DNA of 64,000 nucleotides from Farysia itapuensis (Eukaryota > Basidiomycota > Ustilaginomycetes > Ustilaginales > Ustilaginaceae): the NCBI GenBank assembly GCA_023212645.1, contig JALBYC010000021.1:403-64402 (forward strand), written 5' to 3'. Numbering within the stretch: position 1 is the first letter of the stretch; every line of letters starts with the position of its first letter. Made by a program: the position numbers and the translations under genes. Shown here in pieces: positions 28,992 through 40,300 of the stretch. The notes beneath the pieces were generated by a model, which was not told where the DNA came from, ran no database searches, and saw nothing but the letters and a program-made list of their open reading frames with translations.

Positions 28992-29201
28992 TTGTCTACG
29001 CGCGTTTCTCACCACCCCATACTATAGAGCCACTTAGTAATAAGCAAAGAATTCTCTCTTTCCCCCCCCCTGGCATCTGCAGCGCGTCGGTGTGTTCTCC
29101 CGTCAGGTTCTGAAATCGGTGTTGGGCAAAGTGTCGTGGATCCTGAGTTTTGGTTCAAAGCAAGGGTTCAAATGTAATTCAGGGCTGGGTCAGCGCATCG
29201 T

Positions 29202-30056
29202 ATGTCGGAAGAATGTCAGCGCAAGGTGCAGTCGGGCGATGGTAGGGCCTCGATGCACGACGCGGCGGGGAGGTCTGAAGCCAAAGCGACGGGCATCAAG
29301 GTGACTGCGCGTGAAGGACGCACACTGCCAACGAGCTGGACATGGTTGACGAACAGCAACACTCTTGCTCCCACCGCCGATGCAGTGTCAACCCGCGTGG
29401 CTACTCCGACGGAGGAGGAGGAGGGAGGCTACACGCACACGCTCATCTTCCCCGTGTTTAAAGCTGCCAGCGCCGCTGCCAGTGCTGAAGATGGCTTGTT
29501 GCTACTGCTGGGGCTCAAGCAGCGCGGGTTTGGCGAGGGGAGTGTCAACGGCTTCGGCGGCAAGATTGAGCAGACTGACGCATCACCACTCACTGCTGTA
29601 CTGCGCGAACTGCGCGAAGAGACAAGCCTCGATTTGACCGCTGACCTCGTCGTGTTTGTCGGCAGGGTGGAAATCAATGTGCAGAAGGGGGAGCGAGTTC
29701 GCATCGCTGTATACACTACAACGAGACTGCCCCACGATCTGCTTCCCCCGCTCAAAGCGCCGCTCTCGGCGGAGATCACACCCTTCGCTGTTCCTCTGAC
29801 TCAACAGTCGCTGTCGCAGAGTCCACTCCTGCAGAGCTCAGTTCCAGCCTGGGCCAAGAAGGCTCCTCTCAGACCAGAGCATGTACTGTATCTCCCGTCT
29901 CTTCTCACCTCGCTCGTGCATCGCAACGCACCGACGCTGAAATTCCGCCTCGTCGTCGACTTCAACGCACAGCCTGCAGCTCTGGGCCCTGAGCTAAGAC
30001 CCGAGAATCATCGCACAGTCAACAGTTGGAGCCTGACTTATTTCGAGCCATTGTAG
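29202..30056 (+). CDS. Nudix hydrolase, MTH1-like
   Basis: A 284-residue protein with a Nudix box near residues 116-145: VNGFGGKIEQTDASPLTAVL, then RELREETSLDL. It keeps the REXXEE core that binds the catalytic metals. The preceding LLLLLGLKQRGFGEGSVNGF resembles the N-terminal strand and substrate loop of MTH1, which cleans oxidised purine nucleoside triphosphates (8-oxo-dGTP, 2-OH-dATP). The C-terminal segment PEHVLYLPSLLTSLV ends NSWSLTYFEPL. The length exceeds the 156 of human MTH1, with an N-terminal extension of about 65 residues and a loop insertion after the fold. Other Nudix substrates are possible. The gene starts 210 bp after STE23 and ends 43 bp from the convergent bestrophin-like gene. 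Confidence 0.8.
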   Translation: MSEECQRKVQSGDGRASMHDAAGRSEAKATGIKVTAREGRTLPTSWTWLTNSNTLAPTADAVSTRVATPTEEEEGGYTHTLIFPVFKAASAAASAEDGLLLLLGLKQRGFGEGSVNGFGGKIEQTDASPLTAVLRELREETSLDLTADLVVFVGRVEINVQKGERVRIAVYTTTRLPHDLLPPLKAPLSAEITPFAVPLTQQSLSQSPLLQSSVPAWAKKAPLRPEHVLYLPSLLTSLVHRNAPTLKFRLVVDFNAQPAALGPELRPENHRTVNSWSLTYFEPL

Positions 30057-30099
30057 ATCGTCCATCTCTAATGAATCAATCGCTGTTCGTGTGTGTGTG

Positions 30100-31473
30100 C
30101 TAGAAAGTAAAGGTATCGCGAAGAGCGTCTTCGTCTGCGGGAGCTTCGTCTTGCTCGTCGAGATCAGGTTCCTGCTGTGGATTGGATAGTCCATCATCCG
30201 GGAAAGTGTGCGAGCTTGCCGCCTCTTGCACGGTATCCGGCTGACTTGTTGCGTCGACGGAGCGATCGTCGAGGGAGGCCAAGTACGGAGTCTTTTTCTC
30301 CACCTGCATGGCCTTGCGGTCGGTTTCTGAAGGTGCAGACAGGGTGAAGAGGGAGACGGAGGCACGGACTTCGACCCATTCCCTCTGTGCTTCAGCGACG
30401 AAGCGTTCCAACGGCAAGTCTTCCTTATCTGTGCCAAATGGCTGGCCAAGGATCGCCGCGAAGGAGTCTACGCCATACAGCATGCCGGTGACAACGCCGG
30501 TGATGGCAAGACACAGCGAAAGGCGATCACCAAGCCGCTGCACGAGGATAAAGGGAAGCATGGCCGAATGGATCAGCAGCAGGCGTGCAAAGTGGCGCGA
30601 GACCGACAGCGGGACGGGTGTATCCCTGACGCGCTCGAGTTCAGTCATGTGTGATACGAGCGAGTTGACCAGACCGATGCAGTGGGCGTATACCGGCCCG
30701 ACGAGCACCGGCAGGGACGCTGGGTCGGACGAATCGTGGAATACGTCGAGTGAGCGCTGCAGATACACGAGTGTAGCAAGCGCCAAGTTGGTCGGCGCGA
30801 TACTGCCGTCCGTGGTGGTGGAGACGGAGATGTGCGACCGAAGTTGACGAGGACTGTCATCGTTGAGCATCTGCTTCTCGCGCTCGAGCTCGCTCTTCTT
30901 GCCTGTAGTTTGCGCTCCGTTGCTCGTAGCGTGTGATTGCCGAGTGATGGCAACCAGCTGTGGTGGAAGCTGGTCCAGAAGGTCCTGTCGCAGCAGTCCG
31001 ATTTGAGAAGCCTTGCCCAGCTGCAGACTCTGCCCGCGCATCTGATGCAAAAGACAGACGGTGAAGAAGGGTATGACGGCAATAGCTGCGTCCACATGAC
31101 TACGTCTGCCTTGATTTTGAGCAAAGCTCTCTAGATCATCGCTCTTGTCCGACTGCACAAGCAGGGACGTGGCAAGCAGACGAAGGAGCGATCTCGACGT
31201 AGCCTGGACGTCTGACCACTTGCGCCTCCCTGTCGCCCACCTATCCAAAGCGCTGTTGGAGCGAAAGGCAAGCAGCATGCCAGTCACGGTGCCAAGCGAG
31301 GCAAGGATGCGCGACGCTGCCCAGTCCAAGTCCTTCCACCATCGACAGGCATGCTCGGCGTTATCTCCCAGCACAGCATGGCGCAAGTGGAACAGAAACG
31401 TGCACCAGCATAAGGATGCGAGGGTCGGCACCAAGGCGTAGCGGACCAACGCACCCAAACGCGGCTCAGGCAT
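30100..31473 (-). CDS. Bestrophin-like (UPF0187/RFP-TM) anion channel
   Basis: A 457-residue membrane protein of the bestrophin/UPF0187 family. Family motifs are the first helices (YALVPTLASLCWCTFLF), the LGTVTGMLLAFRSNSALDRW segment followed by ATGRRKW (family pattern: Arg-x-Asn-Ser-x-x-x-Arg-Trp), and the late pair GVVTGMLYGVDSFAAILGQP followed by FGTDKEDLPLERF. These proteins form pentameric chloride or bicarbonate channels; fungal members are little studied. The tail from about 380 is acidic and probably disordered (DLDEQDEAPADEDALRDTF). An insertion with SELEREKQMLNDDSPRQLRS sits mid-protein. It is divergent from the PH-domain gene and convergent with the Nudix gene. Confidence 0.85.
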   Translation of the reverse strand: MPEPRLGALVRYALVPTLASLCWCTFLFHLRHAVLGDNAEHACRWWKDLDWAASRILASLGTVTGMLLAFRSNSALDRWATGRRKWSDVQATSRSLLRLLATSLLVQSDKSDDLESFAQNQGRRSHVDAAIAVIPFFTVCLLHQMRGQSLQLGKASQIGLLRQDLLDQLPPQLVAITRQSHATSNGAQTTGKKSELEREKQMLNDDSPRQLRSHISVSTTTDGSIAPTNLALATLVYLQRSLDVFHDSSDPASLPVLVGPVYAHCIGLVNSLVSHMTELERVRDTPVPLSVSRHFARLLLIHSAMLPFILVQRLGDRLSLCLAITGVVTGMLYGVDSFAAILGQPFGTDKEDLPLERFVAEAQREWVEVRASVSLFTLSAPSETDRKAMQVEKKTPYLASLDDRSVDATSQPDTVQEAASSHTFPDDGLSNPQQEPDLDEQDEAPADEDALRDTFTF

Positions 31474-32257
31474 GCTACTACAGAGGAGCTGTCAACTGTC
31501 ACGATGAATCAAGAACGATCGAGACCCCGATGACTCAATTTTTTGGTTACACGTGGTGTTGCCGTCAGCGCATCCAAGGAAAAAGAAATAATCACAATAC
31601 GATGACAGATTTGGCCGCCAGATGTCATTGCGATCCAAAGGGGCCCAGGCACATCGACGTACGGCGACATTTGACGATCGTGGCGCTAGGCTCACTCAAC
31701 CCACATGAATATGAAATTTCTGGCTTGATCATGCCGACCGTGGGTTTTGTGAAAGTGAGTTGCCGTCATCAGACTTTGGATTTGGCACGTTTGGGTGACT
31801 TGTCGTGGCCACACGCATGACAAAGCCGGGGGGGAGACCACACGACCGTTCAAGCTTACTCCTCCACTGCAGGAAAATCCCCACTGGTTCGGCAAGCAAT
31901 TGGAACCCGAACGACAAATTTGTTCTAAAACTGGAGCAGGGCAAGCGAGGTCGAGAGAGTCGAGCGTCACTTTCTTATGCAAATCAAAGGAAATCCAGGG
32001 TCAAGATCATCCTTCACTAGCTTCACTTCGGGATTACGCCCTACAAACCCGCCTTTCTTATTAGATCCATTTCTGACCCTGGAATCTTTTGACTTGCCGG
32101 GGAAAGCCCATGTCATTTTGCGTCTGCTTGTTTGTAACAATGCCGGCAATGGAACGAATCAGCCTCATCGTTGAAGGTGGGGGGTGGGAGCCTAGGATCT
32201 TCTTTGTGTTGTGCTACTCTGTACGTTTGAGCGACTGCCATCACTCCCATCACCACC
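31474..32257. other. Divergent intergenic region, bestrophin-like / PH-domain genes
   Basis: A 784 bp spacer between two start codons facing apart, so it should hold both promoters. No coding frame is supported. A 10-bp inverted repeat (TCCAGGGTCA near 31993 and TGACCCTGGA near 32075) is present. No TATA box is obvious. Confidence 0.55.
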
Positions 32258-35200
32258 ATGTCCGTGTCGAAAGCAGGGGCCATGGGTGCCGCAGATTCGC
32301 TCAACGGTGAGCTGACAGGTCTAGCTTCGGCTTCGATGCCTGGCGACACGTCTCGCAAGGCACCAAGACCATTTGCTCGCACCTCATTCTTCCTCAGCAA
32401 CGCTCTGCTTCGACCTAGACCCCCAGCCAACACTGCTCAGAGCGACTGGGGTCGTCCTGTTGGCGGAAGCGAAGGACTTGGCAACCTATATTCGTCCAGC
32501 ATGAATCACAGGGAACGCGTACAAGTCATGGGCAGCGTCACCACCTTGACCAAGAGCAGTCAGTACAGTCTCACCGGTAATTTGGCTGAAGCCGTGCCCG
32601 ACGAGGGACACCCCTACATGACACGATGCCAGACCATGGCCGCTCTCCCGACTCAGACCAGCCTTGACGCACCTCCCGACTATCGCAGCATGCACAGGAG
32701 CGAAAGCGAAAGTCACGTACTGACGATGCAGACCGGTACTACTACTGCTGCTTATCCACAAGCTGATGGGAGACGGTCAGCAGTATGGAATGACAATCAC
32801 AATGGTCAGACGAGTAGCCAGATAGATGCCGAAGTTGAAACCGGCAGCATGACGCGCAAAGGCGAATTGAATTCGAATTTGGCTATTATTAATTGCAAGA
32901 ATGACAATCACAATAATGGAGCTGCACAATTAGCGCCATCCTGCCTGTCGTCTATGCTTCCCGAATCCTCGTCTTCCTCTTCCTCTTCGCCCTCTTCAGC
33001 AGCATCAGCAACATCGGCTGTACATCCACACAATCTCCCAGAGCCAGACCCGTCCTTCGTTCAGCACCAGCGCAACCATGTTCTAGAGCAGTCGTCCAGA
33101 GATTGCGCTTCTTCTTTTCATACCACGCTCAGCAACACACCCCCGCTCAACCCCACAGTCGCTGCTTGCTCGTTGGACGAACAAGAAGCCCGTCTTGATA
33201 ACACCACACCTACCGCCTCGTCTGCCAACACGTGTTTTGATGCTCAAGCATTGAGACCCATCGAGATTGCCGTTCCACCAAGTCCACCCGCGTCCGTTCA
33301 GTTCAGCTCGTCACCAAGGCAGACTGTCGCTTCCCATCAGCAGCAGCAGCATCCATATGCTACGTCAGCAGTCAAATCCGTAATCCCACCCACGACTAGC
33401 GACCACGGCTATCCCTCTCCCGCTTCCTCATCCCACAGCTCGGTCCATCAAGCTGATCATCGGCGATCTATTGCCCACGAATCTCCCGCCCGAACTGCGA
33501 ACCCGGTCGGCCGTGTCTCCTTCGACCTTGTCTCTGCCTCTTTGGCTGGCGAGACGATGAACACGAGCGCTCCTCGACGTGGGTCTGCGGGCCGTTCGCC
33601 TGTCGATAGCATACCCGGCTTGGAGTCCCCCTCTGCCTCTGGGAATCCCCGCTTCTTCTCTCGTATCAGTCTACCAGGTGGCAGCAGAAGAGGTAGTGCA
33701 GAGAAAACCCCCATCATCGAAAGTAAGCCTCGCTCACGCTTCAGAAGCTTTGGCAAACTCAGCCGTGGAAGCGATGCGCAACGCCCTCCGAGTACAATCC
33801 TCGGGTTCAAGGATTCCATGCAGAAGCGTTGGGCATCTGCTTCCACCGATCGTCTCGCCTCGAACTCTTCAGAACGACGAAGTAGCATGGCGGTAGCTCG
33901 AGAGCAAGCTACCCAGCCACGCAAAAGTCTGCATTTGCCCGGACGCGATGCTGAAATGGGCGATTTGACTCAAGCACCACCACGAGCTTCATTCTCTGGT
34001 GGCCCAAGATCCAGCTTCAGCATCCTCCGAAGGGGTAGTGCACCTCAACCTAGCTCGCCCCTGACTCCTGAACGGGAACGACGAGGCTCTCGAGACTCGA
34101 GCTCCTTTTTTTCCAACTTCGGCTTTAGTCGGAACGCCAAGGTTTCACAACAAGCTGCGCCCGCAAGAAGCCCTGGTCCTGTATTCCAGAACAGCTTCTC
34201 CAATACGTCCCCGGTAACGGATGGTCTCTCGCCTAGCATCGGCGGCAACGCCCGGCAAGATGAGGTGGGGCCAGACTCCATGATTGCACCTGAGGATACT
34301 GTGGCTATGCAGACCACACAGGAAGTTCCTTCATCAGCACCAACAGCCACATCTCATGCCGACTTGATACTGAACGCAACGTCCGCTTCCCCTGCCCCCG
34401 TTCGCTCCCTGGGTATTGACCAGGAGCAAACAGCAGCAGCAGCGACGGACGACACTGACATTGTCGTCGCTCTTCCGCCAAATCAGACCACACAGTCCAG
34501 CAACAGCCAAGGCGGCGCTTCGACAGACTCGACTCCGTCAGAACGTAACTCTTCGCGCTCGAATCGAGCGCTTTCACATTTGCCCCGCCTCAACTCGATG
34601 CGAGCCGTCACCCGAAGCAGCGGTGGAGGAAACGGTGGTAGCGAGGGCAACGGCAATGGAGGTGGACGTGACGGCCAAGACGGTCGCAGTAACGTACAAG
34701 AAGAGACTAGCGAGGAGGAGCAAGAGCCCAGTGAGGACGAAGAGGAGGGCGACGAGACCGGCCAGACATCTGATTATCACGGAATGGATTCCGAGGAAGA
34801 GACGGATGAAGAAGCTGATAACACCACTTCCTCCGTCATGAGTGGTTTGCCCACGAACTCCTCCACGTCCCCTCCTGGCGGTTTGAACCGTATCCGCCCT
34901 GCCGCGAGTCTCGTGATGCCGCCTGCTCCGACCTTTGTTCCGAGCGTGAACGCTTCCGAAGACGCACACTCGTCCGATGAAGGTTCAGCGGCACCTGGGT
35001 TCAAGCAGGTCGTCGGACGTCAGAGCTGGACGAGCTTCAATGCCACCGGCTTTACCCCCTTTGAGACGCCCACTCCCAATGTCCACGGCAACACGCCGTT
35101 GACTGCAACTGCCAACAGTATGTCCGGCCAGACACCTCGTGCACGTCAGGAATCTTCAGAGTCATCCTACTTTGCTGCCCGGCCTGGCACAGCAAGCACT

Positions 35201-36916
35201 GCAGCAGCTGGATCCGGGTCGATGAGCGGCTCCGCACCACCTCCGTCGCCGTCCATCATCAGCCGATCTCGGGCTCCATCGTCTGCCAGTATGCGTCCAG
35301 GTCGCACTCCCGGTGCTGCATCAGGACCGATTCCAAACCGATCCATGCCGGTACCTGCAAGCAACTTCCTGCCCTTGGGTCTTAGCCGACAAGTTTCCGG
35401 GGTTTCTACCATTTCGCGCAACGATGTGAGCAACGGCAAGTCGCCGGCCGCCTCGCTCAAAAGACCAGGCACCACAGGCGGGCTCACTTCTCAACCCGAT
35501 GGAGATCGCACGCCGAGCCGAGAGACGAGTATGGAGCGCCCTGCTTCAGAGCGTGGTGTTGTCAAACGAGAAGTGCTACCAAACGCCTCCGGCTTCGTCA
35601 ACGGTACATCGAGACCAATGGCAACCTCCCCATCTGGCGCTGCTGCAAGCGGACTGGGCAGCCGGCCGTCGTTCTACCACCAAAAGTCAAAGTCGCTCAT
35701 TGACCTGCTTGGGCCTTCGAGCCGTCGGGCTGAGCTGAGTGGCACATCTACTCCTCTGATCGTGACGGATCCGGCCAGCGCTAATGTTTCTCCTGGCAGA
35801 GCGCCATCCTACACTGTGGCAGACGCCGCCTCGCCGCACAAAAAAGACCGCTTGGCCCCAATCTCTACGGGTCCGACGACCAAGGTCGGGCTTGCATCGC
35901 CCGGAGTGACGAGTCTCAGCCGTAGACGGTCCATGTTTGAGATGCGGGCAGAGCCACCGCCGTACTCGATCATACATAACCGTCCAGAAGGTCCTCAGAT
36001 GATTCTGCCTCGAGAGGAGGAGGGGAAGGAAAAGCTGCCGTCGTATTACTGCGGTGTGCACATCGAAGGGTATCTGCCACGCAAACTCGAGTTCTCGGCT
36101 CCCGGTGTCCAGGCAAAGGACCGGAGCTGGAAGCGACAGTACTTTGTACTGCACGGCACCAGTTTGCGCGTCTACCGAAACGACTTGAGTGTCGATCGAT
36201 CTGCCTCGATTGGAGTCTGGGGGGAGATGAAGGGTGTACATGTGCACATGGAGCCGATGAACGAAGACGGATCGGCCAGCACCAGTCTCGTCAGTCAGGC
36301 TGCCAACAAAGCCATCTCGCACACACCTCTAGCCAATCGAGGAGAAGGATCCAAAGTCAAGGAATCCAACGCATTCGATTCCAAGCATGGGCTCATCCGC
36401 AACTACACGCTGCAGAGCGCTGAGAGCGGTCTTGCAGCCGACTACCTCAAGCGACGCCACGTAGTGCGTGTGCGAGCAGAGGGCGAACAATTCCTACTCC
36501 AGACTCGAAGCGATCGTCACGTCGTCGACTGGATCGAGGCGCTGCAGGCCTCGACCAATGTCGCCGCTGATCTCGAGACTCGCCAGATGCCCAAGTTCAT
36601 CACTCTCCCACGTCGTCGTCGCCGAAGACGCCGCGATGCCGATGGCAACGCTCTCACGGCTGAACAGCAAGAAGCGCGAGACCTGGCCGAAGCACAGCGC
36701 CGATCGGTGGCCGAATCCGGAGCTGGCTCAACAGCGGCCACCTCTACCAACACCAGTCGACGACCCTCTGTAGCGCCGGACAGCACCCCGCAGCAAAGCA
36801 CCAGCACTCGTCCCAGCATGAGCGTCGAAGACGGCCTAGATCCTAGCTCTGCCTTTGAAGAAATGCTGCGCGAAGATCAGGAAGAAATCGGCCGTCGAAA
36901 CGCTGCCGACATCTGA
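32258..36916 (+). CDS. Large Ser-rich protein with C-terminal PH domain
   Basis: A 1552-residue protein, mostly disordered and Ser/Thr/Pro-rich. It has acidic runs (SEEEQEPSEDEEEGDETGQT near 825) and many SPxR and RRxS-like phosphosites (RRGSAGRSP, SRRGSAEKTP). At about 1264-1435 there is a pleckstrin-homology domain: GVHIEGYLPRKLEFSAPG, KDRSWKRQYFVLHGTSLRVY and, after an insertion, VRVRAEGEQFLLQTRSDRHV then VDWIEALQAS. The preceding PPPYSIIHNRPEGPQMILPR block is conserved-looking and precedes PH domains in a fungal family that I associate tentatively with yeast Yhr131c/Ynl144c. An eight-arginine run just after the PH domain could add lipid binding or nuclear import. It probably acts at membranes or cell cortex; no specific function is known. 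Confidence 0.8.
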   Translation: MSVSKAGAMGAADSLNGELTGLASASMPGDTSRKAPRPFARTSFFLSNALLRPRPPANTAQSDWGRPVGGSEGLGNLYSSSMNHRERVQVMGSVTTLTKSSQYSLTGNLAEAVPDEGHPYMTRCQTMAALPTQTSLDAPPDYRSMHRSESESHVLTMQTGTTTAAYPQADGRRSAVWNDNHNGQTSSQIDAEVETGSMTRKGELNSNLAIINCKNDNHNNGAAQLAPSCLSSMLPESSSSSSSSPSSAASATSAVHPHNLPEPDPSFVQHQRNHVLEQSSRDCASSFHTTLSNTPPLNPTVAACSLDEQEARLDNTTPTASSANTCFDAQALRPIEIAVPPSPPASVQFSSSPRQTVASHQQQQHPYATSAVKSVIPPTTSDHGYPSPASSSHSSVHQADHRRSIAHESPARTANPVGRVSFDLVSASLAGETMNTSAPRRGSAGRSPVDSIPGLESPSASGNPRFFSRISLPGGSRRGSAEKTPIIESKPRSRFRSFGKLSRGSDAQRPPSTILGFKDSMQKRWASASTDRLASNSSERRSSMAVAREQATQPRKSLHLPGRDAEMGDLTQAPPRASFSGGPRSSFSILRRGSAPQPSSPLTPERERRGSRDSSSFFSNFGFSRNAKVSQQAAPARSPGPVFQNSFSNTSPVTDGLSPSIGGNARQDEVGPDSMIAPEDTVAMQTTQEVPSSAPTATSHADLILNATSASPAPVRSLGIDQEQTAAAATDDTDIVVALPPNQTTQSSNSQGGASTDSTPSERNSSRSNRALSHLPRLNSMRAVTRSSGGGNGGSEGNGNGGGRDGQDGRSNVQEETSEEEQEPSEDEEEGDETGQTSDYHGMDSEEETDEEADNTTSSVMSGLPTNSSTSPPGGLNRIRPAASLVMPPAPTFVPSVNASEDAHSSDEGSAAPGFKQVVGRQSWTSFNATGFTPFETPTPNVHGNTPLTATANSMSGQTPRARQESSESSYFAARPGTASTAAAGSGSMSGSAPPPSPSIISRSRAPSSASMRPGRTPGAASGPIPNRSMPVPASNFLPLGLSRQVSGVSTISRNDVSNGKSPAASLKRPGTTGGLTSQPDGDRTPSRETSMERPASERGVVKREVLPNASGFVNGTSRPMATSPSGAAASGLGSRPSFYHQKSKSLIDLLGPSSRRAELSGTSTPLIVTDPASANVSPGRAPSYTVADAASPHKKDRLAPISTGPTTKVGLASPGVTSLSRRRSMFEMRAEPPPYSIIHNRPEGPQMILPREEEGKEKLPSYYCGVHIEGYLPRKLEFSAPGVQAKDRSWKRQYFVLHGTSLRVYRNDLSVDRSASIGVWGEMKGVHVHMEPMNEDGSASTSLVSQAANKAISHTPLANRGEGSKVKESNAFDSKHGLIRNYTLQSAESGLAADYLKRRHVVRVRAEGEQFLLQTRSDRHVVDWIEALQASTNVAADLETRQMPKFITLPRRRRRRRRDADGNALTAEQQEARDLAEAQRRSVAESGAGSTAATSTNTSRRPSVAPDSTPQQSTSTRPSMSVEDGLDPSSAFEEMLREDQEEIGRRNAADI

Positions 36917-37334
36917 TCTCCCGACCCCTCCCGTTGTACCACCTGTAGCTCTCGTCTGCATTTGCAAGTTGATTTCTGTGTTTTTTTTGGACGACGAGCG
37001 TGTCAGATTCAAGATGTATGATGACAGGGTCTATGTTTGGCTGCAGGTTGGCAGAAGCGATGAATGATGACTGAAGTGACGATCCGAAACACAGACAAAT
37101 CAATGAGATTATTATGCAGGCGCACATTTAGCCCAGACAGCTTCCCAGCCGCCGATTTGGAGTAAGGAGAGACCCTTCGGAGGTTGTTTGCATAAGGTTA
37201 GCCTCTGACAGATCCGTCACTCCATAAGCGTGGTACAAGGGTAACGCGGCTTTCCCACTGCCACCACCATCATGCCCAAGGTGTGAAGACGCCGGGAGTG
37301 CGCACACATTCTCTCTGACTCTCGCCATCCAGCC
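36917..37334. other. Intergenic region between PH-domain and NT-C2 genes
   Basis: A 418 bp spacer between tandem genes. It should hold the 3' UTR of the first and the promoter of the second. No coding frame, RNA gene or repeat stands out. A short C/T-rich leader precedes the ATG at 37335. Confidence 0.55.
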
Positions 37335-40300
37335 ATGTCTTCCCTCTTGTCGCCCTTCAGCTTCGGTCAGAAGAACACCTACTTTCACGTCCAGATTACC
37401 ATCCACGAGCTGACCAATGTTCCCCTCGTCACCGGTTTGTTTTCGTGCAAGTGGAAGGTCAAAGGTGCCAACTCGCTCACCAGCCTGCAGCATACGGCAA
37501 CTGCTGCCATTCAGCAGTCTTCTGCACACGCGTCCAGTCGCAAACAGGTGGACTCGAGCAAGGATCTGACCAAATTGCGTCACGTCAGCTCGAGAGATGA
37601 TGTAGAGGGTCATCATCATCATCATTCGACGCACCGACCGTCTTCGCTTCATGCTATCGACCACGAGTCCGGTCTGGCTGCTACGGCGCATCACAACTCT
37701 TCGTCAGCGGATGTTGCGTCCATCACCAGTAAGGAAAGCAGCAGTGACGCCCACAAACGCCGCCCCGCCTTTCTCACCAACCTGATCAAGAAAACCCGAC
37801 ACCACGACAACGACGACGACTCGTCAACACCAGCTAGCACAGACGTAGACCAAGACGCCGCCTCGCGCCATTCCTCGAATTTCAACAGGAACCCGGCAAG
37901 GCCCTCGTCGCGCCGTGAAAGTGTCAACAGCCGGATGACCACCGACTCTCGTCTGACGCAGACGTCGAAAAAGTCGGAAAAGGAGCATGCGCCTTCTCGA
38001 CACAAGTCTGGAGACTCGCACGGGCACAATATCGACCCATTCCTCTTCTTCAGCCAGGAGCCCAAGGGCGAGACGGACTCGATCAAAGTTGCAGAGCACA
38101 AGGTGATTTGGGACCGAAACGTGCAAGTCGGCCTACGCATACCCATTGGCAAAACGCGCAATCCCAGTGGTCATGAAGACATGTCGACCAATCCGAGCCA
38201 TCACCCCAGTCCGAGCGTTTCGGCAAAGTCGAGCGCGAGAGATCTTCGCAGCAAACAGAGGGAACATCAGAACGATCTTTCTTCAGCTTGGGGGAAGCTC
38301 AACCACTCTGAAGTGAAGCTGACAATCCGTCAGGAGATGCCGCCCGACACAAAGTCGACCACCCACCTCACTACGCTGGGCTATGTCGTGCTTGATCTGG
38401 CCGAGTTTGCACCCACTCCGCCAGCTCCCAACTCGGGCAGCAGTACACCTGCCCATCGACACCACCATCACCACCACCATCAACATCATCATCACCACCA
38501 CCACCATCATCATCTGCACGGCGATCACCATAGCGAGCGGCATTCACGATCCGAGACGCGTCGCTTCCTTCTGGCGGAAAGCAGAACCAATGCCACCATT
38601 CGAGTCACTGTCACCATGACGTATCTCGGCGGCTCGCGAGAGTACCACGTACCCCCGATCTCCAGTGGTCTGATGGTGAATGGATTGAGTCACATTATGG
38701 ATCCAACCATACTGCAGCAGCATGACAATGGTAGCCCCCGAAAAGGCGAGGGTTCACAGCCGGGCAGCGGATCGGAAAGTGGCAGTCCACGCAAAGAGGC
38801 GCCCGAATCGGGCGAGACATCTGAGCCCAAAAACGTCGGTCACAACGAGATGGTGAGGTCGAGCAGCACATCGATCGCGCACATGAACCCATCCACCCCC
38901 TCGCTTCGCAACGTCTACGGCCCACCGCTCAAGTCGGCGTACACCAAGAAAACGTGGAACAGCAGAGTGCCGCCCGAAAACTTGATGACAAGTTCAGGCG
39001 CGGACACAGAGCGGAAACGCGGTAGTCGCGATCTCGAGCGCACCTTCATCTCCAGCAAGCATCAGCATGACCGCGCACCGGACGATCTCATCGATGCCAT
39101 CTTCCGCGGCATTCAGTTCGGCAGTAGCCACAGCGCTGGCACTGATAGGGCTGTGCTGACGCACAGAAGTAGTGCTCGTAGTGTGGAGAAGCGATCTGAG
39201 AGGCTGAAGAAGCATGCTAGCACGACGCAGGTCGCCAGTTCAACGCGGCCGCGACCACGTCCACGCACCACTAGCTCTGCGTCCAACATTTCCAGGCTGT
39301 CGGAACGCTCATTCACCTTCGGTTTGTCGGCAAAGTGTAAAGAGAAGAGGGGCACTACGGCCAGTGACACTCTCGTCACCTCTGGCAAAGCAAACAAAGA
39401 GAAGAAGGGCACCACCGCCAGCGATCCTCTAGCTCAAACGGCCAAAGCAACCTCGCTATCTGACTTTGCCTTGGAGTTACCGCATGCAGGCAGCCAGAGT
39501 TCGTCGACCAAGTCAAAGTCTTCGCTCAAAGATACCCATCTCAAAGTACCGGAGATCTTGTCGCCCAAGGTGCTGACCGAGTCACCTTCTGCTTCTACGG
39601 ATGCGCTTGTGCTGCCGAGCCCTGCTCGCAGTGCGGATAGTGGGACTAAAATGGCTCGTCAGTCTTCTGTTCGCTGGGACTTCGAGCTCGACGATAGCAA
39701 CGCTTCCGGCCGGGATCGGAGACGAGACGCAACACCTACTTCGGAAGACCCGCAATCTCTGCGGTCAGACGATAGCCAGCGCATGCGGCCCCCGTCCGTG
39801 ATTGTCGATCACGCCTATGTGCCAATCCGGGCTGGCGGCGTCGGCACATCGTCGGCAGTTGATCTGCCACTTAGACTTGATGACGCGGACATTACTCGCT
39901 CTGCAAGTCCGCAAAGCGGAAAGACATTGACTCCAGATTCGGAAGTCGGGACGCAAAACGATGGCGCTACCGTCGAGCGTGCTGGCTCTCAACGGCTGAA
40001 AGACTCGTACCAAGCAGGACTTACTGTCCCCACCACGTCGTCGACGGGCACCACCGTTGGGCTCGACCGACTACGAAAGACGGGCAAAGCTCTGGGCAAG
40101 ATGGCCAAGAGCGCGGTTGAAAGTGCTCGATCATCCGCCCGTACCCCGGCCGCGCTGCCTGCAGCGCCGGAGAACGGCGAAAAGACACACCGTTCAAAAG
40201 GCAACCAAGGTGTGGACCCTTCCGAAGCGGCGTCGAAGGGGTGGCATGGCGCTGGATGGCAACTGCCCGTCTCGGTTCAACCAGTCTCTGGACGTCCGCG

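Noticed and set aside
31474..32257. Possible small genes in the bestrophin/PH spacer
   Set aside because: Open frames are under 100 codons, overlap each other on both strands and lack coding features.
38455..38545. CAY-rich DNA as a CRISPR-like or satellite array
   Set aside because: It is a trinucleotide run encoding histidines within a long open frame, with no repeat-spacer structure.
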